The notes under the pieces were generated by a model that saw nothing but the letters and a program-made list of their open reading frames with translations, did not search any database and was not told where the DNA came from. The translations under genes were made by a program, and so were the position numbers. This document shows positions 8,368-16,740 of a DNA stretch of 50,581 nt, in pieces (the first letter of the stretch is position 1; every line of letters begins with the position of its first letter). The stretch is from an uncultured Ignavibacteria bacterium (lineage in GTDB: Bacteria > Bacteroidota > Ignavibacteria > Kapaibacteriales > UBA2268). The stretch lies in contig CAIOZA010000114.1 in assembly GCA_903862655.1 (NCBI GenBank), forward strand, positions 1 through 50,581, read 5' to 3'.

Positions 8368-8399
8368 TTTGATAATCAATTAATTAATAATTATTTTCG
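8368..8399 (+). promoter_or_regulatory. Bacteroidota-type promoter of the 8464-14276 envelope unit
   Basis: TTTG (8368-8371), a 20-base spacer, then TATTTTCG (8392-8399; seven of eight to the -7 pattern). It lies 64 bases before the first ATG of the three-gene plus-strand unit. The rest of 8222-8463 is very AT-rich and I see no gene in it. Confidence 0.5.
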
Positions 8400-8463
8400 G
8401 GTTATAATCTGATTGAAAGCAATAAAGTACAAACATAATTCACTATAAAAAAATAAAAGAACT

Positions 8464-9474
8464 ATGAGACCCAAATTACCAATCCAGTTAAAAAGTAGGC
8501 TGATACTTCTAATTTTTGCAGTCACTATTTCTTCTTTTCTTTTCTCTTGTTCTACTCAAAAGAATGTGATTCAATGGAATGTTGAATTAAAAGAAAGTGA
8601 TCTGCCTATAACGAACAGATGTGATCCTAATCAAAAGTTGACATCAATTAAATCAGCTGAACAACCCAAGCTAATTCCTGCATCTGAGGACAGGGAAGCA
8701 CGTGTTCGCGTAGAAGGTATTCCATGTGCTGAAAAGGAAGAACCACCTATTTATGAGGTTCCCATTAATAGGGTTAAGAGAGTTACTTATGTTTCCGATC
8801 CTCTGGAACCACCTAAAGAAATTGCTTCTAATGATCTCGCACCGATTGAAGGTTGTTGCCGCATTCGTAATGGTTGGTGGATATTCGATAAACTCGAAAT
8901 AAGGGGTGATTTAGGATATCGCGGCACAAAAGATTCAGTTGTCTATCCATCTTCTAATGGAACAACAGTTTACAATTCTAAATTCCTTGGGTTCGATCGA
9001 GGCGGTTCTTCGCTTGTGCTCGGATTAGAGCTTGCCGGAATGTGGGATTTGCTTTTTATTGATAAGGCTCATCATTTTCAAGGAGGATTTATTTTGGGAG
9101 CCTGGCCAGTCGATGAGTCGATTTTCATTCCTCTGGGCTTGAATCTGAGGTATACTTTCAATCAATTCCCGGCAAAATTCTCTGATAACTGCAACAGCTG
9201 GTATATCTATGGTAACTCAGGTTTACCTCTTGACTTCAAATCGAAAGCACCTATGTTTGGCAAAGATATGAAGAGCCAAAGATTTTTTTATGGGATTGGT
9301 ATCGGCTATGATTGGGCAATTAATTGTAATGTTGATTTTTCTGTTGATCTAGGTTATAGATATATGAATCTCCCTTTACCAGAAATTACTTGTTGTCCGG
9401 GGATTCCTGACGGTGAGAGAAATCCTTACCGTGCTTCTAATGTCCTTTTATTGAGATTCGGCATTACTTATTAA
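8464..9474 (+). CDS. Lipoprotein with C-terminal outer-membrane barrel-like domain
   Basis: 336 aa. The N-terminus has a hydrophobic stretch ending in FLFSC (Cys at about residue 29), a lipobox. Residues 30-145 are polar with several Cys and Pro; from about 150 (LEIRGDLGYRGTKD) to the end (LLLRFGITY) the pattern is of alternating beta strands, such as GGFILGAWPVDE and DFSVDLGYRYMNL, like an 8-strand outer-membrane barrel. No family is recognised. It is first in a unit with the 703-aa lipoprotein (42-bp gap) and the PD40-OmpA-SPOR protein, so it is probably part of one envelope structure. A lipid anchor plus a barrel in the same chain is unusual, and the barrel may instead be a soluble beta domain. 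Confidence 0.7.
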   Translation: MRPKLPIQLKSRLILLIFAVTISSFLFSCSTQKNVIQWNVELKESDLPITNRCDPNQKLTSIKSAEQPKLIPASEDREARVRVEGIPCAEKEEPPIYEVPINRVKRVTYVSDPLEPPKEIASNDLAPIEGCCRIRNGWWIFDKLEIRGDLGYRGTKDSVVYPSSNGTTVYNSKFLGFDRGGSSLVLGLELAGMWDLLFIDKAHHFQGGFILGAWPVDESIFIPLGLNLRYTFNQFPAKFSDNCNSWYIYGNSGLPLDFKSKAPMFGKDMKSQRFFYGIGIGYDWAINCNVDFSVDLGYRYMNLPLPEITCCPGIPDGERNPYRASNVLLLRFGITY

Positions 9475-9516
9475 TATTTAATTATCGATTGTAGAACTTA
9501 ATTAAGATAGATTGTT

Positions 9517-11628
9517 ATGAAATCAAATGTAATAAAACGGAATACCAATTTCCTGCTATTTGGGATGTTCGCCGTTCTGGTTATGATTTTTCTTGTTGTT
9601 GGCTGTATGGAAACTACTGCTCCATCTAATAACAACAACAGGAAACTAAGTGTCTTGGCTTATCAGATTGATCAGGGTAACCCCAAAGTTAAAATTCCTA
9701 TTAAGGGTGCCGATATTCGTCTAGCTCCTATCAATACTACAGGGACTCCTCTTCAGGGTTTTACCAATGATCTGGGTGCGACTGTATTTACTGTCACAAC
9801 CCCTCTAATTGGAACAAACTACAATATATCGGCAACTTATAATGGTAAAACTCAACTTAAATCTAGTCTTCTTATTTGTACCGATACAACTGTTGTCTTC
9901 TTATTTGATACTGTCAGTGTTACGAACATTGATTGTAATTCCCTCAATGGAACTGAAACACTCAAATTTGTTGATGATATTGGAAATTTACAGCTAAAGC
10001 AGAATACACCTATTAATGTGAATAAGTATGACAGATGCTCTGCCGGTATTTTCAATAACAGCCAGCAAGATATGACAATTACTCTGCCTGCATTTAATGA
10101 TCAGACTTTTACTTTAAATTCCGTTGTTATTGATGGATTACCTGTTCAAGCCTCAAACGGTTCATACATACTTAAACCTGGACAGACACTTGTGATTTGC
10201 TTCTCTGTATCGACCAAAACAGCAGGAACATTTAATTCTACATTACCTATAGCCGTAAAATGCGGAGCAAACCAAACGGGGACATACACTATCAATCTAA
10301 ATGCTGAAGTTGTAGCTCCTGATTGCAACTGCGATCCGGCTAATACTTCTTTCACAATGACTTTGACTGACAGACTTCCTATCGGCCAATCAAAAGATAT
10401 TCAAAATTCAGTATTCACCAATAATTCTCCATGTGCTGTAACATTAAGCCAGGTATCTTTTGATGGCAATGATGGTTGGCAAATTCTCAGTCCTACTTTC
10501 CCTGTAACATTGGCAAAAGGTCAATCTCTCAGTATTTCAGCAAGGTTCACAGCCGTCAAGGCAAAAAACTCTGTTGATACACTCAAATTAAATATTCTTT
10601 ACGAAGGAACTAACAATCACTGCGATTTTGATGTATATCTGAATGGAGATGCATGTTCGTCATCATGTCCATTCTACAGTCTTGACAGAAGTCAGTTTAT
10701 AGCATTTAATCCGACTCAGGTCTTTGATACATTATCAAACCGTGTTGACAAGAGGGTTTTTGCATCAGTACCCACTATAGATCCTCCAATATTGAGTTCT
10801 GTAACTAAGACTTATTATTTCAGAGTCCCCGATACTGCTTGTACTGATGTTAACATCACTTTCTCAGTGCAGTATCCGGATAATTATTCCCAAAAGTATT
10901 ATACGGTAAGTCCTCAATCATTGAGTTTGTCACCGGGAGATATTGGATCTATACAGGTTACTTTCACGGCTCCAACAATTGATGAAATGGCAGTTATAGT
11001 AGCTGCACGAGGTAACAACAAACGAACATCTGACAGTGCATTCAGTATCCGAATAATTGCTACAACACCCGGATGCACTCAGACTATTAATGCAGCTGCA
11101 GTTGTCTCGATTTATCCTGATATAAGCCCTATTATAAATCTTAGAGCTTACGATCAGAAAACTCCACTGAAATCTGATCCGGAGAATGAAGTATATTATT
11201 TTGGTGATGGTGCTCGTACAATCACAAAAGGACCTGGAAATACACCGGGACCTTTTCCGCCATTGAAGGGTAATATCTGGGTGGATGTTGATGACAATAA
11301 CGCAAGTGCTAATCCGCCACAGGAACCAATATTGAAATCTATCAGCTCTTTTATAGGTATGAAAGTCTGGAGAAGTGGGGTTCCTGAAGCTCAATTCTCG
11401 AATGTCGCAGGAATTTACAATCAATTCGTTGCCGATCCAAATTATGCAACAGGCTATTCGACCAATCCATTGCGTGGACTGAAAGTCGGAGACATTATTG
11501 CATTCCAGATTAGTGCAAAAACTTATGCTCTTATCTATATAAGAAGAATAGATACAGGTATTGAACAAACATCGAGTAAACAGTCCGGAATCGAATTCCG
11601 CTCAATTTATCCAATTTATATACCTTGA
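9517..11628 (+). CDS. Large lipoprotein with repeated Ig/ASH-like domains
   Basis: 703 aa. The lipoprotein signal ends in VVGCMETT (Cys at about residue 30), followed by an Asn-rich linker. Residues about 42-120 look like a carboxypeptidase-regulatory/Ig-like domain (GADIRLAPIN...GFTNDLGATVF). Three further segments each carry Cys residues and the cadence 'G-Q-x-L-x-I-x-x-x-F-x-A' of ASH/choice-of-anchor Ig domains: about residues 200-260, 285-350 and 440-500. The C-terminal part (GMKVWRSG...LRGLKVGDIIAFQI) is a separate beta domain. Likely surface or periplasm-facing on the outer membrane; function unknown. Its TGA lies 11 bases before the ATG of the next gene. Confidence 0.7.
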   Translation: MKSNVIKRNTNFLLFGMFAVLVMIFLVVGCMETTAPSNNNNRKLSVLAYQIDQGNPKVKIPIKGADIRLAPINTTGTPLQGFTNDLGATVFTVTTPLIGTNYNISATYNGKTQLKSSLLICTDTTVVFLFDTVSVTNIDCNSLNGTETLKFVDDIGNLQLKQNTPINVNKYDRCSAGIFNNSQQDMTITLPAFNDQTFTLNSVVIDGLPVQASNGSYILKPGQTLVICFSVSTKTAGTFNSTLPIAVKCGANQTGTYTINLNAEVVAPDCNCDPANTSFTMTLTDRLPIGQSKDIQNSVFTNNSPCAVTLSQVSFDGNDGWQILSPTFPVTLAKGQSLSISARFTAVKAKNSVDTLKLNILYEGTNNHCDFDVYLNGDACSSSCPFYSLDRSQFIAFNPTQVFDTLSNRVDKRVFASVPTIDPPILSSVTKTYYFRVPDTACTDVNITFSVQYPDNYSQKYYTVSPQSLSLSPGDIGSIQVTFTAPTIDEMAVIVAARGNNKRTSDSAFSIRIIATTPGCTQTINAAAVVSIYPDISPIINLRAYDQKTPLKSDPENEVYYFGDGARTITKGPGNTPGPFPPLKGNIWVDVDDNNASANPPQEPILKSISSFIGMKVWRSGVPEAQFSNVAGIYNQFVADPNYATGYSTNPLRGLKVGDIIAFQISAKTYALIYIRRIDTGIEQTSSKQSGIEFRSIYPIYIP

Positions 11629-11639
11629 TCGAGGTTGTT

Positions 11640-14276
11640 ATGATGAAAAAAATGAAGTTATTATTATTTGTATTGATTCTCAGCTGCTCAACACTGATCA
11701 ATGCAACGGCTAAGGACGATCTCAAAGGTGGTATTCTTAGTTCAAAAGTTAATGGTAGTGATGAGGATTATAATGCATGGGTTATTTTCGGTGACAAAGA
11801 AGATACTCTCTTTTTCACATCTTCACGACCGGTTCCTAACAGAAGGCCTATTGCTATATCAGCTGAAATCTTTTATACAACCAGGCCGACTTCAATGAGA
11901 AACATGAGTACACCATGGAACGAAGGCTGGACGGACTCGAAACAAATTGTTACTAATGCTTCGAGAATAGCACAGTTCACACGAGGATCACAGGCTATCA
12001 GCGGTGACAGAATTATTTTCGCTGCTGAAAGAGATATGTCCACAAATACTGCTTCTGGAACCAGCTACTTGTTTGATCTGTGGCAGATGACTAAAAGGAT
12101 TGACGGTTATTCATTTCCGGAACCACTGACAAATGTTAACGATCCGGAAGCATGGGATTCTCAACCGGCTTTGTCACTCGATGGGAAAGTTCTGGTTTTT
12201 GTAACAAATCGTGCCGATGGCAAGGGTTCACTTGACCTTTGGTATTCTGTTCTCGATGGACAGGGTGTTTGGTCAAAGCCTGTTCCGGTACCTGATATCA
12301 ATACTCAGGGTGACGAGTTCTCACCACATTTTGGTGCAGATGGCAAATTCTATTTCTCAACAAATTGGGATTATAAAAAGAACGAGAAAGGGAAAACCGG
12401 CAAAGATATTTATCGGGCTGATTTCAAAAATGTAGGTGGCATTCAGCTTCCGGAAAATCCAATTATTCTTGATGATGCTATTGCTGATGATGCAGCTAAA
12501 TATGGTTTGAGCATTCCAAAGAATTTAAGGTATAATTCGGATGCTGACGATGAATTCCCATTTATTACACCCGATAGATCTGCAATATTTATAACTTCAA
12601 ATCGCAAAGGTGAATTCAATAAAAGGAATCTTTTTGCTTATTCACTGCCTAAATCCAAGATTAGAATTCAGGTAGATGTTGAAGAACGTATTCTGGATTC
12701 GAGAGGGAATGAACTTGTTCCTCCAACAATCAAGAATGGTCTTTCAATGACATTATCGGAGTCCGGATCAAAAAGCAATGTGAATATAACTTCCGGCTCG
12801 GAATATGAAGTAGAAGCAAATAAGAATTATGACATCAAATTCTCTAAATTTGTGAATGAGGAATGTTATTCGAATAAAGTAGAAGGACCGGACGGGCTTA
12901 CAATAAATACAGTACGCCCCTTTAGCATGGATACATTGTTCCATCGTAAGGTTTTGATATCCAGACAAAAAGTTGAAATTCCACCGATAGTATTTCAATC
13001 AACTGACACTCTCCCCTACTTTGTTACTGGTTACTGGTATCCAAATACAACAACAAACCTGATTGAATACCGTAAACGTGAAGCAAATGGATTTTTTAAT
13101 CGTACCGGATTTGTTGATTCTACCGGTCATGATTATACTGGTGCATCAAAAAAAATTGATCAGAATTTCTCTGAACAAATTTATAAACCGTTGATTAAAC
13201 TGCTCCCTTCATTCCAGGAATTCTGTCGTGATACTTTGTATCTGAAAGTTACAGTTCATGGTTATACAGATCCACGTGGACTGTCCGGTGGGGAAGACCA
13301 TCCATACCGTTCTTCCTCCAAGAACAAACATGATTATCCTGATGAAACAATTACTGTTGGTGTTGATGAAAGAGGTCAACCGGTTTCAATCCCAACAGGT
13401 ATTGATATGTGGAAACATGGCTGGCCTTCAGACCCGAACGAACCAAAAGGGAAATGGGTAAGTCTTCAGGATGAAGGACAGAATGGGAATATTATTCTAT
13501 CGAAACTCAGAGCATATTACACATTCGTTACATTTGACATTGAAATGAAAAAGCTCTCACCTATTTACAGTCAGATGAGAGATCAAGGAAGAGTTATTCT
13601 CGATGCTGAGGGATTCGGAATTGACAAAAGTGGATTTGAGCAAAGAAGATTGAGGGACGATCCGCAGAGCAGAAGAATTGAGATTTATCTTGACATCGTC
13701 CGTCCCGAGGAAATTAAGTACCACAGACGTCTGCCCGGTGGTGAAGTTAAGGAAGCACCGATTAAATTGATGAGTATAGAAAGCTCCGAGCAAATTAAAT
13801 CTGAAGAGAATAAAATCAGTAAAGCTTCTGAGTCTCCTACAGCTATACCTGAAGTTCAAAAACCAGAATTTAATGAAGAGAAGAAAGCATCCAAGGTAGT
13901 GACGATAGAGGCGAATCAGAAAGAACATATTAGCATTTCCGAAGTACAAAAGGAAAACATACTTCAGGAATCACCGCCACCATTACCGCCTTCGAAAGAT
14001 GAACCGAAACCAGTTGACATAAAAATGTGTTATGCGATCCTATTCAATAGCTATAAAGATAAGAGCGAAGTTGACAAAGCATTGAACGCTATTCAGAAAT
14101 CAGGACTTTCTGAAGCATCTATTTCAGAATATTACGATTCTTTTGGGAACGTGAATTATAGACTGAAATATGGTTGTTACAAGACGCAGGAAGAAGCTGT
14201 CCGCGGCATTAAAGATTACACATGGGTTAGTCAGAAATTAAATCTGAATAAAAAACCGATAATTATCAGAGAGTAG
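11640..14276 (+). CDS. PD40 beta-propeller / OmpA-like / SPOR envelope protein
   Basis: 878 aa from the ATG at 11640, chosen because GAGG (11631-11634) lies five bases upstream; a TTG at 11625 overlaps the previous stop. After a signal peptide come PD40/TolB-like propeller blades (WDSQPALSLDGKVLVFVTNR near 172, GDEFSPHFGADGKFYFST near 224, DDEFPFITPDRSAIFITSNR near 302), an OmpA-like peptidoglycan-binding region carrying an insertion (VTVHGYTDPRG near 535 to RRIEIYLDI near 690), an acidic/Pro-rich linker, and a C-terminal SPOR-like domain (MCYAILFNSYKDK... from about 797). PD40 plus OmpA is reminiscent of PorE of the type IX secretion system, though PorE has TPRs and no SPOR. It probably links the outer membrane to the wall. 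Confidence 0.8.
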   Translation: MMKKMKLLLFVLILSCSTLINATAKDDLKGGILSSKVNGSDEDYNAWVIFGDKEDTLFFTSSRPVPNRRPIAISAEIFYTTRPTSMRNMSTPWNEGWTDSKQIVTNASRIAQFTRGSQAISGDRIIFAAERDMSTNTASGTSYLFDLWQMTKRIDGYSFPEPLTNVNDPEAWDSQPALSLDGKVLVFVTNRADGKGSLDLWYSVLDGQGVWSKPVPVPDINTQGDEFSPHFGADGKFYFSTNWDYKKNEKGKTGKDIYRADFKNVGGIQLPENPIILDDAIADDAAKYGLSIPKNLRYNSDADDEFPFITPDRSAIFITSNRKGEFNKRNLFAYSLPKSKIRIQVDVEERILDSRGNELVPPTIKNGLSMTLSESGSKSNVNITSGSEYEVEANKNYDIKFSKFVNEECYSNKVEGPDGLTINTVRPFSMDTLFHRKVLISRQKVEIPPIVFQSTDTLPYFVTGYWYPNTTTNLIEYRKREANGFFNRTGFVDSTGHDYTGASKKIDQNFSEQIYKPLIKLLPSFQEFCRDTLYLKVTVHGYTDPRGLSGGEDHPYRSSSKNKHDYPDETITVGVDERGQPVSIPTGIDMWKHGWPSDPNEPKGKWVSLQDEGQNGNIILSKLRAYYTFVTFDIEMKKLSPIYSQMRDQGRVILDAEGFGIDKSGFEQRRLRDDPQSRRIEIYLDIVRPEEIKYHRRLPGGEVKEAPIKLMSIESSEQIKSEENKISKASESPTAIPEVQKPEFNEEKKASKVVTIEANQKEHISISEVQKENILQESPPPLPPSKDEPKPVDIKMCYAILFNSYKDKSEVDKALNAIQKSGLSEASISEYYDSFGNVNYRLKYGCYKTQEEAVRGIKDYTWVSQKLNLNKKPIIIRE

Positions 14277-14326
14277 ATTTGCTCTTGATTTAGATTTATT
14301 TGTATGCAAAGTGGATGTTAGTAGGG

Positions 14327-14363
14327 AACCCCAAAAGTTTGACAAAAACTTTTGGGGTTTTTT
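14327..14363 (+). terminator. Strong intrinsic terminator
   Basis: A perfect 14-bp stem (14327-14340 with 14346-14359, AACCCCAAAAGTTT and its complement), a 5-base loop and a T run ending at 14363. It closes the three-gene envelope unit 50 bases after its last stop codon. Confidence 0.95.
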
Positions 14364-14500
14364 ACGTGAAAAACATTTAGATATTAATATAAACAAAACA
14401 TAATAATACTCTATAATTTACGAAACAATTAAAGATATTCTAAAAATATCAATTTAAATATCTTTTTCAAAAATTGCCTCCTCAAATATAATAATGACAC

Positions 14501-14617
14501 ATGAAAAGCCAAAACGTCTCACAGATTTTGAAAATACTTTGTAACGAATTATCAGATGCTGATTTAGAAGGATTGCGAAAAATTGAGAAAGATGAGGATT
14601 TTAGTCATTTTAGATAG
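14501..14617 (+). CDS. Possible 38-aa small ORF or gene remnant
   Basis: An ATG-started frame encoding 38 residues (MKSQNVSQILKIL... DFSHFR) with plausible amphipathic content and no clear ribosome site; CTCCTC rather than a purine-rich box precedes it. It stops just before the repeat block at 14657. It could be the 5' stub of a gene interrupted by the repeats, a small protein, or chance. The remainder of 14364-14800 holds repeats and AT-rich DNA, with no other gene seen. Confidence 0.2.
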   Translation: MKSQNVSQILKILCNELSDADLEGLRKIEKDEDFSHFR

Positions 14618-14656
14618 ATTGACAATTGAATTGATTCTGAAATGCAAAAGAATACA

Positions 14657-14710
14657 CTGGATTCCTCACTGGATTCCTCACTGGATTCCTCACTGCGTTC
14701 GGAATGACAG
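14657..14710. repeat. Three tandem 12-bp repeats fused to a dispersed repeat
   Basis: The 12-mer ctggattcctca is repeated exactly three times (14657-14668, 14669-14680, 14681-14692) and runs into ctgcgttcggaatgacag (14693-14710), the second half of the unit seen at 1681-1746. The block therefore looks like slippage expansion of the first half of that dispersed repeat. Confidence 0.9.
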
Positions 14711-14729
14711 CGTCTATGGATGCGGGATT

Positions 14730-14778
14730 ACAAAGATTCGCTACGCTAGGCCTAGGGCACCTGCATGCGCAGGAATGA
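14730..14778. repeat. 49-bp dispersed repeat, copy 2
   Basis: Identical to 1755-1803, with CTAGGCCTAG and the CCTGC-ATGC-GCAGG stem-loop. As in the first copy, it lies just downstream (plus-strand sense) of a gattcctcac...ggaatgaca unit, so the two elements travel in the same order and orientation. It ends 26 bases before the stop of the transposase-like gene. Confidence 0.9.
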
Positions 14779-14804
14779 ACTGTGTTAAAATATCAATTCT
14801 AAAT

Positions 14805-15962
14805 TTAGAATAAACTGCAGCTGTCGGTAGTCATGTTGCATTTTGAGTAGAATATTGGCACCTGGATGCATCTGGCGGCGATTTCAATAACAAAGGTCTT
14901 GAGTATTGCACTGTCCTTTTCAAGTTCGATTATCACAGGCTTCTGACCGCAGGAAAATAACTTAAATGATGATCTTGCGGGGAGCTGAGAATAAATCGTT
15001 AGTCTGCTGAAACCGGAGTCTAGTTGGGATATCATAGTTTTTGCAATCCAGCCATTAACAAGTGGGTATGGATCTTCCTTGAGCATGTGGAATTTCTCAA
15101 ATCGAGTCTGGAAAGCAGTAGTCAAACCTTCAATTCTAATTTTAGGTCTGCTGTCGAGTCTTTCTTTTAATCTCTTAGTAAATAGCTCAGGATTAGTTTG
15201 TAGAAAATCGTTCAGATTGATACTGAAATTTTTCTGAAGATAATTGTTCAGATTCTGGTTATTCATACTTTCGTATGAAGTAAGAGCGTCATTGATTAAC
15301 TTTATATTGATAGGTAACTTATTAAGACAGCACATTAGCTCCTGATCTCGGTAAGCACTATGATAATAAATCCTGAGATGAGCATCGGGATAAATACTCA
15401 ATACTGCTTCCTCAATATGCTTAGAGCCATTAGTCATGAATGTCTGAGTGAATATTCCGCGTTTGTCGAGCCTGGTTAAAAGGGTCTGCCAGACACTTCT
15501 GGAATCCTTAAGCCCAATCTCAAACCCGAGAACCATCGATGATAAAGCTTCGACAGCCATTGCCACATACATGGTATTATTTTTTGACCCGGGAATAGAG
15601 CAGGAAAAATTCTTACCAATGAGATAAACTAGTTTTGTATCATGATTAATAACACAAGCATCCAGAAAATCTTCCCAATCGGGACATCCTTCTAAAAATT
15701 CTCTGATCTTCTGATTTATTCTCAACGGCGAACTTTTGTAGGTGTCGACAAGTTCACGATATGTTTTACCGCTCAGGTAAGACTCGACAACATCTGAGAT
15801 GTCGGGTCTATTCATATCTTTACGTTCTTGTATCCATGTCTTGCTGCAATTACGACATCTGTATCGCTTGTGGCCTTTGGAAGTTGTTCCGTGCCTGATT
15901 ACCTTACTGCTTTTACAGTAAATACAAGTTATTTCATCAATATATTCTTCAATCAAGTACAT
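14805..15962 (-). CDS. Transposase-like protein with degraded DDE site, possibly domesticated
   Basis: 385 aa, uninterrupted. The N-terminal zinc ribbon has C13-x2-C16 ... C36-x2-C39 in the sequence CIYCKSSKVIRHG...KRYRCRNCSKTW, as in IS1/InsA and related transposases, followed by a helix-turn-helix-like stretch. The central region follows the plan of MULE/IS256-type RNase H domains: LDACVI near D101, a strand YVAMAVEALSSMVLGFEIG, and FMTNGSKHIEEAVLSIYPDAHLRIYYH. The second catalytic Asp, normally in TDG, is Asn178, and no third acid is evident. It has a good promoter of its own, and I see no terminal inverted repeats or target duplication. A DNA-binding host protein derived from a transposase, or a recently dead copy, are both possible; the intact frame favours the former. 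Confidence 0.65.
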   Translation of the reverse strand: MYLIEEYIDEITCIYCKSSKVIRHGTTSKGHKRYRCRNCSKTWIQERKDMNRPDISDVVESYLSGKTYRELVDTYKSSPLRINQKIREFLEGCPDWEDFLDACVINHDTKLVYLIGKNFSCSIPGSKNNTMYVAMAVEALSSMVLGFEIGLKDSRSVWQTLLTRLDKRGIFTQTFMTNGSKHIEEAVLSIYPDAHLRIYYHSAYRDQELMCCLNKLPINIKLINDALTSYESMNNQNLNNYLQKNFSINLNDFLQTNPELFTKRLKERLDSRPKIRIEGLTTAFQTRFEKFHMLKEDPYPLVNGWIAKTMISQLDSGFSRLTIYSQLPARSSFKLFSCGQKPVIIELEKDSAILKTFVIEIAARCIQVPIFYSKCNMTTDSCSLF

Positions 15963-15993
15963 TTAATTATCTGAGATTTGCAACATAAGATTA

Positions 15994-16024
15994 CAAAAAT
16001 ACCATTATCCGGCTCAATCACAAA
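15994..16024 (-). promoter_or_regulatory. Promoter of the transposase-like gene
   Basis: On the minus strand TTTG (16021-16024), spacer of 19, TATTTTTG (15994-16001): full matches to both elements. The -7 box with 11 following bases (15983-16001) is identical to the rpoZ promoter at 40192-40210. Confidence 0.65.
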
Positions 16025-16055
16025 AAAAAATTAATTGATAGATAAAAAAAAAGAA

Positions 16056-16087
16056 TTTGGAGATTAAAATATTTGTTAATATTTTTG
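16056..16087 (+). promoter_or_regulatory. Promoter of the tetR-efflux unit
   Basis: TTTG (16056-16059), 20-base spacer, TATTTTTG (16080-16087): exact matches to the Bacteroidota -33/-7 pattern. The expected transcription start falls inside the palindrome at 16091-16115. Confidence 0.7.
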
Positions 16088-16090
16088 ATT

Positions 16091-16115
16091 AATTAGTTTA
16101 ACCGTTTAGTTAATT
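16091..16115. promoter_or_regulatory. Candidate TetR operator (25-bp imperfect palindrome)
   Basis: Outer arms AATTA / TAATT and inner arms TTAAC / GTTAA-type pairs give symmetry around 16103 with a few mismatches. It sits between the -7 box and the tetR ATG (16119), where bound repressor would block initiation. The half-site AATTAACTAAA of its complement recurs at 16741-16751 before the tolC-like gene. AT-richness means some chance symmetry must be allowed for. Confidence 0.5.
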
Positions 16116-16118
16116 ACT

Positions 16119-16724
16119 ATGAAAATTGAATTAACAACCGAAGAGAAAATATATGAGGCTGCCAAAGAAATCTTTTACAGAAAAGGTCTCGATGGAGCAA
16201 GAATGCAGGAAATTGCTGATCTGGCAGGCATCAATAAAGCCCTGCTACACTACTATTTCAGAACAAAGGAAAAATTGTTTGGAGCAATTGTGAAAAGGGT
16301 AGCAGAAGTATTTTTTCCGGTACTCTTCTCTACATGGAATATGGACATCCCATTTGAAGCCAAGATATATACTTTTACTGACAAGTATATTGATTTTCTT
16401 ATTAAACATCCGTTCATTCCAAATTTTGTAATCAACCTGATTCATCAGAATCCAGATAAGGTAAAATCTCTGTTGAATTTTGACAAACTTCCAATCAGTG
16501 CTCAGCTCGAAGAACAAATACGCGTAGAAATCGAAGCAGGAAATATTATAGATGTTGACTGGCGTCAGATAATCATTTCGATAATTAGCCTTAGTGTGTT
16601 CCCATTTATTGGAAGTCCAATGCTGAAAATAATTTTTAAACTTGATGACGAAGAATTTTTGAAAATTATGGAAGAACGTAAGCTAATAATTCCCAAAATG
16701 GTAATGGCTTGGTTAAAACCATAA
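16119..16724 (+). CDS. TetR/AcrR family repressor (CecR-like)
   Basis: 201 aa. The N-terminal helix-turn-helix is typical: EKIYEAAKEIFYRKGLDGARMQEIADLAGINKALLHYYFRTKEKLF (residues about 8-53, described here by its parts: ILEAA-type helix, recognition helix INKALLHYYF). The C-terminal ligand domain is variable. It leads a unit of TolC, HlyD, two ABC ATPases and two ABC-2 permeases, the same set that CecR (YbiH) controls with ybhGFSR in E. coli. With a palindrome on its own transcription start, auto-repression and control of the exporter are likely. The ligand cannot be read from the sequence. Confidence 0.9.
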   Translation: MKIELTTEEKIYEAAKEIFYRKGLDGARMQEIADLAGINKALLHYYFRTKEKLFGAIVKRVAEVFFPVLFSTWNMDIPFEAKIYTFTDKYIDFLIKHPFIPNFVINLIHQNPDKVKSLLNFDKLPISAQLEEQIRVEIEAGNIIDVDWRQIIISIISLSVFPFIGSPMLKIIFKLDDEEFLKIMEERKLIIPKMVMAWLKP

Positions 16725-16740
16725 TTATATGTTCAATATA

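Noticed and set aside
8215-8412. 65-codon plus-strand frame after the CruF-like gene
   Set aside because: Composition (Ile/Phe/Leu-rich) is what any very AT-rich DNA encodes; it overlaps a promoter and has no ribosome site.
10930-11568. 212-codon minus-strand frame inside the 703-aa lipoprotein gene
   Set aside because: Lies wholly antisense to a strongly supported gene; Ser/Cys-rich shadow frame.
14657-14710. Tandem repeats as a CRISPR array
   Set aside because: Units are 12 bp, directly adjacent and have no spacers; no cas genes.
14583-14813. 76-codon frame with repeated WIPH
   Set aside because: It is a translation of the 12-bp tandem repeat and the 49-bp dispersed repeat.
14805-15962. 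Complete insertion sequence
   Set aside because: No matching terminal inverted repeats or target-site duplication could be found, and catalytic residues are changed.
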